A DNA stretch of 64,000 bases from NCBI RefSeq assembly GCF_014696065.1, contig NZ_JACJPL010000031.1, positions 682,001-746,000 of the forward strand, written 5' to 3'. Positions 9,385 through 16,098 of this stretch are shown one piece after another. This stretch comes from Leptolyngbya sp. FACHB-261 (lineage in GTDB: Bacteria > Cyanobacteriota > Cyanobacteriia > FACHB-261). Positions within the stretch are counted from its first letter, which is position 1. The number at the start of each line of letters is the position of its first letter. A model generated the notes under the pieces. That model searched no databases and was not told the origin of the DNA. It saw nothing but the letters and a program-made list of their open reading frames with translations. The position numbers and the translations under genes are program-made.

Positions 9385-9658
9385 CATTAATGAGCCTCTG
9401 AGCTGCATTAATGAGGTTCTGAGCTTCATTCACGAGGCTTGGAGTTGCATTAATGGGGTTCCGAGGCTCATTCACGAGGTTCTGAGGCTCTCTAGAGAGG
9501 ATCAAAGCCTCATTAATGAGGTTCTGAGGTTCATTAATGAGGTTCTGAGGTTCATTAATGAGGCTTGGAGCTTCATTCACGAGGCTCTGAGCTTCATGCG
9601 CGAGGTTTGGAGGCTCTTTAAAGAGGATCAGGAGCTTCATTCGTGAGGCTCGGAGCTG
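9385..9658 (+). repeat. tandem array of about 13 units, 21-bp period
   Basis: The units follow the pattern CATTAATGAGGTTCTGAGGTT with variation. Twelve are 21 bases and one (CTTTAAAGAGGATCAGGAGCTT) has 22. In most units the CTC/NAATG/GAG core makes a dyad-symmetric block such as CTCATTAATGAG; two diverged units keep perfect symmetry with other bases (CTCTCTAGAGAG, CTCTTTAAAGAG). A 21-base period equals seven codons, so one plus-strand frame gives heptads such as LINEVLR and FINEAWS. The last units break that frame, there is no convincing start, and the minus strand is open too. I regard coding as unproven. Confidence 0.8.
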
Positions 9659-9719
9659 GATTGGGCAGGGTGAACGCTAGTGTGCTGGCCCTCGGAGAGT
9701 AGGGGTTGAGGAGAGGCAG

Positions 9720-10595
9720 ATGACCCGAGCGAGTATCTACACAGTTGGCGGTACGGTGCAGGCGGGCAGTGGCATTTATATTCCGCGTCAGGCGGATGAG
9801 GAGCTGCTGAAGCTGTGCCGGGAAGGGGCGTTTGCCTATATCCTCACGGCTCGTCAGATGGGGAAGTCGAGCTTGATGGTGCGCACTGCGGAGCAGTTGG
9901 CCAAGGAGGGCATTCGCTCGGTGATTGTGGACCTTCAGAATTCGGGAGGGCAGATTACACCGGAACAGTGGTACCTCAATTTCGCGATGCGGCTGAAACG
10001 ACAGCTCCGTTTCAAGGCTGATGTGTTGGCTTGGTGGCGGGAGCGAAGACATCTGAGTGTTTCCCAACGCTTAACACTATTTTTTGAGGAGGTGTTGCTG
10101 GCTGAGGTTGAGGAGCGGGTAGTAGTCTTTGTTGATGAGATTGACAGCACCCTCAGTCTTGACTTCACGGACGATTTTTTCACCGCTATTCGCTATCTCT
10201 ACGTGGCACGAGCGCAGAATCTAGTCCTTAAGCGGCTCTCGTTTGTGCTGATTGGCGTAGCAACCCCCAGCGACTTAATACGCGACCCTTGGCGCACGCC
10301 CTTCAACGTTGGGCAACGGGTGGATCTAACCGATTTTAGCTTTGAGGAGGCGCTGCCTCTAGCGGCGGGGTTGGGGCTGGCGGAGACGGAGGCCAAGCGG
10401 GTGCTGGATTGGGTGCTGAAGTGGACGAATGGCCACCCCTATCTCACGCAACGGCTGTGTCGAGTGGTGGCAGAGGCAGGCCCCCCCGGCCCCCAATGCT
10501 GGGGGGAGAACGGAGGGAGGGTGTGGCTAATCGCCCAGTTTCAGGTGGAGCGAGAGGCTTGGTATCCATTGGCCGCTCGGTCTGGGGGAAGGTAA
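9720..10595 (+). CDS. AAA-like ATPase, N-terminal part of a split AAA-WD40 gene
   Basis: The start at 9720 has a good ribosome-binding site (GAGGAG). Residues 1-255 form an AAA_35-like NTPase: P-loop ARQMGKSSLM at 44-53, Walker B VVVFVDEID at 134-142, and later WRTPFNVGQRVDLTDFS and GHPYLTQRLCRVVAEAG, which are standard for this family. The last 36 residues (GPPGPQCWGENGG onward) do not belong: they are read from an inserted palindromic element that shifts the frame and leads to a TAA at 10593. In intact relatives this domain continues into a TM segment, coiled coil and WD40 repeats, as found in the next frame. The NTPase part related to that of the TIR protein suggests a common regulatory principle. 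Confidence 0.8.
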   Translation: MTRASIYTVGGTVQAGSGIYIPRQADEELLKLCREGAFAYILTARQMGKSSLMVRTAEQLAKEGIRSVIVDLQNSGGQITPEQWYLNFAMRLKRQLRFKADVLAWWRERRHLSVSQRLTLFFEEVLLAEVEERVVVFVDEIDSTLSLDFTDDFFTAIRYLYVARAQNLVLKRLSFVLIGVATPSDLIRDPWRTPFNVGQRVDLTDFSFEEALPLAAGLGLAETEAKRVLDWVLKWTNGHPYLTQRLCRVVAEAGPPGPQCWGENGGRVWLIAQFQVEREAWYPLAARSGGR

Positions 10596-13297
10596 AAAAC
10601 TCCGGTTCCCCCCAGCATTGGGGGGCCGGGGGGACCTGGACTGAGGCGGCGGTTGACGGTTTGGTGAGCCGCACTTTTTTTGGAGCGCAGAGCGAGCAAG
10701 ACAATAACTTGCAGTTTGTGCGGGACATGCTGACCAAGCGAGCGCGGGATCCGGTTGGTGTGTTGACGACTTATGGCGAGATTCGCCGGGGTAAGCGCCC
10801 GGTGTTGGATGAGGAGCAATCGCTGGTTAAGTCGCACCTCAAGCTGTCGGGGGTGGTTTGTCGGGCCGATAATGCAGTGCTGCATGTGCGCAATCGCATT
10901 TATCGCACGGCGTTTGATGGCCAGTGGGTTCGGGAGAATTTGCCGGGGACTTGGTGGGACCGGATTAAGCCTGCGCTGCCGGTGATTGTGGGTTTGTTGT
11001 TGCTGTCGTTGGTGATGGCGGGGTTGGCGGGGTATGCGCTTCAGCAGCGTCAGATGGCTCAAACGCAAGCTGTGATTGCGCAACAGCAGACCCAGATTGC
11101 TAATAGGCGGTTAGAGGAAGTCAACCGTCAACGTCAGGAAGCCCAGAAGCAAGCTCGGATTGCACAACAGCAAACCAAGAAAGCCCTGGACTTGCAACTG
11201 GCAGCGGATCAACAGCGCCAGGAAGCCCAAAAGCAGACCGGGATTGCGCAACAGAATGCGCGAGAAGCCAACCAGCAACGGCAAGCGGCACAGAAGCAGG
11301 CTGGAATTGCTCAGCGCAATGAGCAAGCAGCCAACCGAGAGCGCCAACGAGCCGAGGAGCAACGCCTGGAAGCCCAGTTGCAGGAGCAAGGAACCTTGGC
11401 CAGCATCCTGCTCAATACCCAGCCCGTGAATGGTACCCTGCTGGCAATTCAAGCCGCAGGGCGAAGTTTAGCGGAATTTCAGAAGGTTCTCCCCCCGATC
11501 CAATCCAGCCTGCTTAATGCCGTCGAAGCATCCAGGGAAAAAAATCTCTTTCGAGGTCATCAGGATCCTTTAGTCATGTCAGTCGCCTTCGGTCCCGACG
11601 GGCAGACCATTGTTAGCGGCGGTGGAGACAAGACTATCCGACTGTGGGACCGGCAGGGTAAACCCCTAGGCCAGCCCTTCCAGGGGCATGGGGATGATAT
11701 CAATTCTGTGGCCTTTAGTCCCGATGGACAGACCATCGTTAGTGGCAGCAGTGACAAGACCATCCGACTGTGGGACCGACAGGGCAACCAACTAGGGCAG
11801 CCCTTCCGGGGGCATCAGGAGGCTGTCTGGTCTGTGGCCTTTAGTCCCGATGGACAGACCATCGTTAGTGGCAGCAGTGACAAGACCATCCGACTGTGGG
11901 ACCGACAGGGCAACCAACTAGGGCAGCCCTTCCAAGGGCATCAGGGTTGGGTCAGGTCTGTGGCCTTTAGTCCCGATGGACAGACCATCGTTAGTGGCAG
12001 CAGTGACAAGACCATCCGACTGTGGGACCGACAGGGCAACCAACTAGGGCAGCCCTTCCGGGGGCACCAGAAGGCTGTCAGGTCTGTGGCCTTTAGTCCC
12101 GATGGGCAGTCCATTGTTAGTGGCAGTGTTGACAAGACCATCCGACTGTGGGACCAGCAGGGCAAGCCGTTGGGTCACCCATTCCAAGGGCATTGGAGCT
12201 GGGTTTTTTCTGTAACCTTTAGTCCTGATGGACAGACTATTGTTAGTAGTGGTAACGACAGCACCATCCGACTGTGGGACCGACAGGGTAACCAACTAGG
12301 GCAGCCCTTTCAAGGGCATCAGGGTTCTGTCTGGTCTGTGGCCTTTAATCCTGATGGACAGTCCATTGTTAGTGGTGGTTGGGATAGCACCCTGCGACTG
12401 TGGGACCGACAGGGCAAGCAGATAGGGCAGCCCTTCCAAGGGCATCAGGAGGCTGTCTCGTCTGTGGCCTTTAGCCCCGATGGGCAGACCATTGTTAGTG
12501 GCAGTTTTGACAACACCTTCCGCCTCTGGGACCGACAGGGCAAGCCACTAGGCCAGCCCTTCCAGGGGCATGGGGATGATGTCAATTCTGTGGCCTTTAG
12601 TCCCGATGGACAGACCATTGTTATTGGCAGTGATGACAACACCCTCCGCCTCTGGAACCGACAGGGTAAGCAGATAGGGCAGCCCTTCCAAGGGCATCAG
12701 GGTTGGGTCAGGTCTGTGGCCTTTAGTCCCGATGGACGGACCATTGTTAGTGGCAGTGATGACAACACCCTCCGCCTCTGGAACCGACAGGGTAAGCAGA
12801 TAGGGCAGCCCTTCCAAGGGCATCAGGGTTCTGTCTTGTCTGTGGCCTTTAGTCCCGATGGGCAGACCATTGTTAGTGGCAGTTCCAACAGGACCATTCG
12901 CCTCTGGGACCGACAGGGCAAGCAGATAGGGCAGCCCTTCCAAGGGCATCAGGATTGGGTTAGGTCTGTGGCCTTTAGTCCCGATGGACAGTCCATCCTT
13001 AGTGGCAGTGATGACAACACCCTCCGACTGTGGGACCGACAGGGCAAGCAGATAGGCCAGCCCTTCCAGGGGCATCAGGAGGCTGTCAGGTCTGTGGCCT
13101 TTAGTCCTGATGGACAGTCTATTGTTAGTGGCAGCAATGACAAGACCCTCCGCCTGTGGCAGGGCGGCACTTGGCAAGCTGGGCTGCGAATTGATTGCAA
13201 TCGCCTGCGCAACCACCCGGTTATGCGCGAACCCAAGGATGAAGTTGCGCGAGGAGCCAAAGAGACCTGCCAGCGATATGTGTGGAGCAAGCGTTGA
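10409..13297 (+). CDS. transmembrane, coiled-coil and WD40 part of the split AAA-WD40 gene
   Basis: From about 10634 this frame continues the ATPase gene: WTEAAVD, then LVSRTFFGAQSEQDNNLQFVRDML, a transmembrane helix (LPVIVGLLLLSLVMAGLAGYAL, coded near 10975-11040), and a long Gln/Ala/Arg coiled coil of repeated QRQEAQKQ.GIAQQ units (about 11040-11400). A helical linker follows, then 13 WD40 units of 42 residues (about 11570-13200), each with SVAFSPDGQTIVSG and RLWD. The C-terminal tail (CNRLRNHP) is typical. The 5' end before 10634 is out-of-frame shadow or insertion; without frameshifting, translation would need an internal start such as GTG 10664. WD40 propellers bind proteins, probably as the sensing part. 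Confidence 0.8.
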   Translation: MGAEVDEWPPLSHATAVSSGGRGRPPRPPMLGGERREGVANRPVSGGARGLVSIGRSVWGKVKNSGSPQHWGAGGTWTEAAVDGLVSRTFFGAQSEQDNNLQFVRDMLTKRARDPVGVLTTYGEIRRGKRPVLDEEQSLVKSHLKLSGVVCRADNAVLHVRNRIYRTAFDGQWVRENLPGTWWDRIKPALPVIVGLLLLSLVMAGLAGYALQQRQMAQTQAVIAQQQTQIANRRLEEVNRQRQEAQKQARIAQQQTKKALDLQLAADQQRQEAQKQTGIAQQNAREANQQRQAAQKQAGIAQRNEQAANRERQRAEEQRLEAQLQEQGTLASILLNTQPVNGTLLAIQAAGRSLAEFQKVLPPIQSSLLNAVEASREKNLFRGHQDPLVMSVAFGPDGQTIVSGGGDKTIRLWDRQGKPLGQPFQGHGDDINSVAFSPDGQTIVSGSSDKTIRLWDRQGNQLGQPFRGHQEAVWSVAFSPDGQTIVSGSSDKTIRLWDRQGNQLGQPFQGHQGWVRSVAFSPDGQTIVSGSSDKTIRLWDRQGNQLGQPFRGHQKAVRSVAFSPDGQSIVSGSVDKTIRLWDQQGKPLGHPFQGHWSWVFSVTFSPDGQTIVSSGNDSTIRLWDRQGNQLGQPFQGHQGSVWSVAFNPDGQSIVSGGWDSTLRLWDRQGKQIGQPFQGHQEAVSSVAFSPDGQTIVSGSFDNTFRLWDRQGKPLGQPFQGHGDDVNSVAFSPDGQTIVIGSDDNTLRLWNRQGKQIGQPFQGHQGWVRSVAFSPDGRTIVSGSDDNTLRLWNRQGKQIGQPFQGHQGSVLSVAFSPDGQTIVSGSSNRTIRLWDRQGKQIGQPFQGHQDWVRSVAFSPDGQSILSGSDDNTLRLWDRQGKQIGQPFQGHQEAVRSVAFSPDGQSIVSGSNDKTLRLWQGGTWQAGLRIDCNRLRNHPVMREPKDEVARGAKETCQRYVWSKR
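10481..10633. mobile_element. palindromic element inserted in the AAA-WD40 gene
   Basis: The left arm (10481-10511: C7, GG, C5, AATGCT, G6, AGAAC) is the reverse complement of the right arm (10605-10633: GTT, C6, AGCATT, G6, CC, G6) with only small length differences in the homopolymers. The centre (about 93 bases) has no gene. Removing about 152 bases (10481-10632) joins the reading frames exactly, giving AEAG followed by TWTEAAVD, as expected for the family. So the element was probably added to an intact gene. The CCCAGCATTGGGG core resembles dispersed intergenic palindromes common in cyanobacteria. No transposase is encoded; the mobility is inferred. Confidence 0.7.
11575..13185 (+). repeat. 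thirteen 126-bp WD40-coding tandem repeats
   Basis: The repeats are nearly identical at DNA level. Three consecutive units beginning near 11707, 11833 and 11959 are identical over about 100 bases (from TCTGTGGCCTTTAGTCCCG to the CAGCCCTTCC segment). They differ almost only in the last 20 or so bases, which encode the loop after GH (QEAVW, QGWVR, QKAVR, WSWVF, QGSVW, QDWVR and others). Silent sites are also conserved, so the array is recent or kept uniform by recombination. Confidence 0.9.
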
Positions 13298-13807
13298 GGC
13301 GAGTTGAGCCGAAAACCTCAGCATCAATTGCAAAGCTAAGAGCAAAAGTTTGAGCAATTCGAGTTGTGCAACCTGGAGTTTGAGGCGGTTTGCATGGGGA
13401 ATGAACCTCGATAAAAGGCGGTGGGTGTTTGTAAGGGCGAGAAAACCTCGCCCCTACCGTTGGGTGTGGCGAAAGATCAAAAGTGTGGGGGGAAGGAATT
13501 GATTAGAGACAACAAAATTCTGCGTTTGCCTCTTGCGAAACCACGCCAACTACTGTAGGTTTCAATCTCAGTTCAGTTGATGAACGCTACCTAGGAACTG
13601 ATGGACACAGCCCTAGGTAGCTGACCCCCAATCGCCTAAACGGTTGGAGGCTGAGGAGAGTGTAGCACCCGTGTTTCACGAACCGAGGCAGGCGCAGGTA
13701 GGCTGAACTGCTCGCTCTGTGCTTGGTTCTTTAGCTGGACAGTTTGGGGTAATTCATTAGACGAATTACCCCTCTCCCTCCCCTACAAATATTTGGAGAC
13801 ATCCGCA
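13298..13807. other. intergenic region with palindromes, no gene seen
   Basis: The 510 bases after the WD40 gene hold a hairpin at 13431-13457 (GTAAGGGCGAG/CTCGCCCCTAC, one mismatch, a common cyanobacterial 'GTAGGGGCGAG' repeat). A second perfect inverted repeat at 13586-13621 pairs GCTACCTAGG with CCTAGGTAGC around 16 bases. Either could end WD40 transcription, though neither has a T-run. No convincing coding frame is present. Confidence 0.6.
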
Positions 13808-14251
13808 ATGCACCTGACCCAGGTGTTACAGCCGCAGATTTACATTTCCTGGAGCAAAATCGCCCAGTATTTAGGCATCCCCGACTGGATGATTTACCGC
13901 ATCGAACACTGGCCGCATCAGCTCTTTGTGCATCGTGCCAACCGAGGCGGCCAATTCCTCAGCTATCGCGTCTTTAGCGACTGGGCCGAAGCCTGCGCCA
14001 AAACCATCCAGGCCTGCGCCGACCTGCGCATCCTCACCTGGCTCGGCCAAGTCATCAAACAAGACTGCCAACGCTTCACCTACCCCCAAACCACCCTCGA
14101 CCACTGGCGCACTCTCTGGCGACAACGCCACTACCAACTACGCCTACAAGCCACCGCCCCACCACCGCACTCAACCGAATTGCCTCAACAACTCAGCCCC
14201 CAACCCCTAATCGAGTCACACCCAGCCAAAATCAACCCAGAAATACAATAG
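13808..14251 (+). CDS. hypothetical protein, paralogue of the gene at 35.4 kb
   Basis: The 147-aa protein has a start at ATG 13808, preceded by TTGGAG at proper spacing. Residues 1-115 match the protein encoded at 35379-35777 closely: HLTQVLQPQIYIS, KIAQYLGIPDWMI.R.EHWPHQLFVHR, RGGQ..SYRVF, W.EACAKTIQACADLR and WLGQVI. The segment SWSKIAQYLGIPDWMIYRIE resembles a helix-turn-helix, but I cannot name the family. After residue 115 the tail is Pro/Gln-rich and unlike the paralogue. The role is unknown; two copies in 22 kb suggest a multi-copy accessory family. Confidence 0.7.
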   Translation: MHLTQVLQPQIYISWSKIAQYLGIPDWMIYRIEHWPHQLFVHRANRGGQFLSYRVFSDWAEACAKTIQACADLRILTWLGQVIKQDCQRFTYPQTTLDHWRTLWRQRHYQLRLQATAPPPHSTELPQQLSPQPLIESHPAKINPEIQ

Positions 14252-14356
14252 GACCCAAAACAAGACAAACCTACAGCCTTAGTCACTATTCAACCCTCCG
14301 CTCTACAACACAGCATCCAACTTGAACAGCCAGAAAACTATCGGTCTGACATTGCC

Positions 14357-14740
14357 ATGAACTTACCCCCCCAACTCCAGCAAGAAGCCGAAAAGTGGGC
14401 AGCACAACAGGGTATTTCACTAGAGCAGTTTATCCTTAGGGCCATCACCGAAAAAATCGGCAACCTCAGCCAGCAGCTTGACGATCCAGCCTTTCCTGAA
14501 ATTACACAGCGCCAGGGTGCCAGTGGCCTCTTAACTCCAGACCTGCGCGGCACAAGAGTTCGTGTACAGACCCTAGTCGTTGCTGCTCAACAATGGGGAT
14601 TACCTGCCAACCAAATTGCTGCGGAATACAGCCTGACCGAAGCACAAGTGAACGCTGCCTTAGCCTTTTACGAAGCCCATCGCGCCCAAATCGACACCGC
14701 AATTACGGTTGAGCAAAATCTAGAAGCAGCCAATGTCTAG
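14357..14740 (+). CDS. DUF433-domain antitoxin-like protein
   Basis: The 127-aa protein begins with a ribbon/helix-like segment (LPPQLQQEAEKWAAQQGISLEQFILRAITEKI, residues 3-34), as in VapB or RHH-type antitoxins. The DUF433 domain follows: TPDLRGTRVRVQTLVVAAQQWGLPANQIAAEYSLTEAQVNAALAFYEAHRAQID. DUF433 proteins are usually the antitoxin partner of a DUF5615 PIN-like toxin encoded immediately downstream. Here the downstream frame overlaps by 8 bases, as expected, but is only 17 codons long. The antitoxin appears intact and is now without its partner. Confidence 0.85.
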   Translation: MNLPPQLQQEAEKWAAQQGISLEQFILRAITEKIGNLSQQLDDPAFPEITQRQGASGLLTPDLRGTRVRVQTLVVAAQQWGLPANQIAAEYSLTEAQVNAALAFYEAHRAQIDTAITVEQNLEAANV

Positions 14741-14786
14741 CCTACGCTTGCATCTAGATGCCGATACATCAATCAAAGCCTTATAA
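14733..14786 (+). pseudogene. 5' remnant of a DUF5615 PIN-like toxin gene
   Basis: The ATG at 14733 overlaps the end of the DUF433 gene and opens the frame MSSLRLHLDADTSIKAL, then TAA at 14784. The LRLHLDADTS..AL start is what I recognise as the beginning of DUF5615 PIN-like proteins, whose normal length is about 110-120 aa. The rest of the toxin is absent; after 14786 there are only 15 bases before the stop of the next, opposite gene. A deletion is inferred. Confidence 0.6.
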
Positions 14787-14801
14787 GCTAAAGAGCTTTT
14801 C

Positions 14802-15476
14802 CTATTCCATTTCTAAATCAATAATCGGCTGACTACGTACAGTTAAGTAGCGATAAATATCGCCAAAAACATCGCGTCGCAGATAAGGATAATCGCTCAC
14901 CCAAACATCAACATCGGGCAGATAAGCATCAGAAATACGATTAATCCGCTCGAACTCTGGCTCATCCGACATCAGCAAACAGCAAACAGCTTGACGACGA
15001 CTAATCTGTCGATGTTCCGGCTTAAATGGCACCTTCAGCGCCGTTGTCCAAAAGCCATCCTTATCGCCAATCTCCAAATTCAGAAACGGCTTGCGCTCAT
15101 GGCTAACCACTAGCCGCCCCCGGTCATTTACCTTCTCTCGCTTCTCGACAATCTCCTCCGTGCCCCAAACTCTCACCACCTCGCCCTGCCAGAACGCCGC
15201 ATACTGCGGTGCCCGAAACCGACGATTGCGCTGCGCAGCCCAGTAGATCGGCCCCCACAGCCAGTAGAGAAACGAGATCATGCTGAGCAAAAACATCAGC
15301 GAGCCCAGGCCAAAAGACAAAATCCAGAAACCGACCACCCCCAGGCACGACACAGCCACTCGCCGCAACACATCCTGCGGCGTCCCCCAGTAATACTGAT
15401 ACTGGTCTCCCGTTGGCACCAATGGGCAAACTTCTTCGATTTTGGTACGTCTCAGCGGCGTCAACATGAACTTCAC
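14802..15476 (-). CDS. conserved hypothetical membrane protein, 224 aa
   Basis: There are two closely spaced transmembrane helices at residues 38-75 (VAVSCLGVVGFWILSFGLGSLMFLLSMISFLYWLWGPIYWA). A cytoplasmic or periplasmic domain of about 145 residues follows, rich in aromatic and charged residues (FWQGEVVRVWGTEEIVEKREKV, then YLPDVDVWVSDYPYLRRDVF). The start may be GTG 15476 or ATG 15467. I recognise the general pattern as a cyanobacterial conserved membrane protein but know no function. The small Cys-rich gene 23 bases upstream on the same strand may share its transcript. Confidence 0.75.
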   Translation of the reverse strand: MKFMLTPLRRTKIEEVCPLVPTGDQYQYYWGTPQDVLRRVAVSCLGVVGFWILSFGLGSLMFLLSMISFLYWLWGPIYWAAQRNRRFRAPQYAAFWQGEVVRVWGTEEIVEKREKVNDRGRLVVSHERKPFLNLEIGDKDGFWTTALKVPFKPEHRQISRRQAVCCLLMSDEPEFERINRISDAYLPDVDVWVSDYPYLRRDVFGDIYRYLTVRSQPIIDLEME

Positions 15477-15499
15477 AAACTGGCAGCTTTAGATTGAGC

Positions 15500-15727
15500 C
15501 TAACATTTGGGCTCTGGACTACCCGCCTCAAGGTCTTCCGGGACAGCATCCTGAGTCAGTGGATCTACAATTAGCCACTGCTCCGGGTCCAAGACGCGGC
15601 GACAGTTGGGGCAGGGGCTACGGGTAGCAATGCCAGTATGGATAGAGCAGACGATCAACTGACCGTGGTGGAAGAACACCCGGTAGCCGCAAAAGGGACA
15701 TTCCTGGACAAGCAAGCGTACCAGCAA
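15500..15727 (-). CDS. small zinc-ribbon-like protein
   Basis: The 75-aa protein has a CPFCGY motif at residues 10-15, a lone Cys (IVCSIHTG), and a second CPNCRRV near residue 38, plus His residues between. Two CxxC knuckles suggest a structural zinc site. It starts with TTG, or the frame may begin at an internal codon; no strong ribosome-binding site is seen. It is probably co-transcribed with the membrane protein downstream. No function is known. Confidence 0.55.
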   Translation of the reverse strand: MLVRLLVQECPFCGYRVFFHHGQLIVCSIHTGIATRSPCPNCRRVLDPEQWLIVDPLTQDAVPEDLEAGSPEPKC

Positions 15728-16098
15728 GGTTAGCGCTTCCCACTCTAGTGAGACCGACTGGATGCGGTTATCCTACCGCAGTGTTCGTAGCTCCGATGTC
15801 ACAAATTGAACCTTTAGGGTGCAGCGATCAGCATCTCCAGCCAGCCAATCTACAACTCAACCCGAGAAATTACGGATAAAATAGCGGAAAGCGGTGTGAG
15901 ATTCTACTCTCGGGAATTGATTTAGGGTGCAGCCGGAGGGTTTACAGAAAAAACACTAAACCCTCAAGAAGATTACATCCAAACTCTGACTAAAACCCGG
16001 GAAATCACGGGTAACAAAAAATTAGAGAGTGAACTCTAATTCATAAGCCCTGGTCGTTACGGCCTACTAGTATTAATCGAGCAGGAGCCCCGCGCGCC
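15728..16098. other. upstream region of the SLH kinase gene
   Basis: This region of 371 bases has no gene. It holds a 13-base direct repeat TTTAGGGTGCAGC (near 15811 and 15923) and a perfect hairpin at 16020-16041 (AATTAGAG/CTCTAATT). It also contains ACCCGGGAAATCACGGGT near 15995. These could be leader structure for the kinase transcript, but no known riboswitch is recognised. Confidence 0.4.

Noticed and set aside
9191-9646. Plus- and minus-strand frames across the palindromic element and 21-bp array
   Set aside because: Repeats without stops give open frames on both strands; no credible start and the last units break the heptad frame.
9385-9658. CRISPR array
   Set aside because: Units are contiguous 21-mers with no unique spacers and no cas genes nearby.
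12548-13357. Long open frame on the minus strand through the WD40 repeats (269 aa), and several shorter ones
   Set aside because: It is antisense to strongly coding WD40 units and repeats with the same 126-base period; it exists only because the repeats lack stops in that frame.
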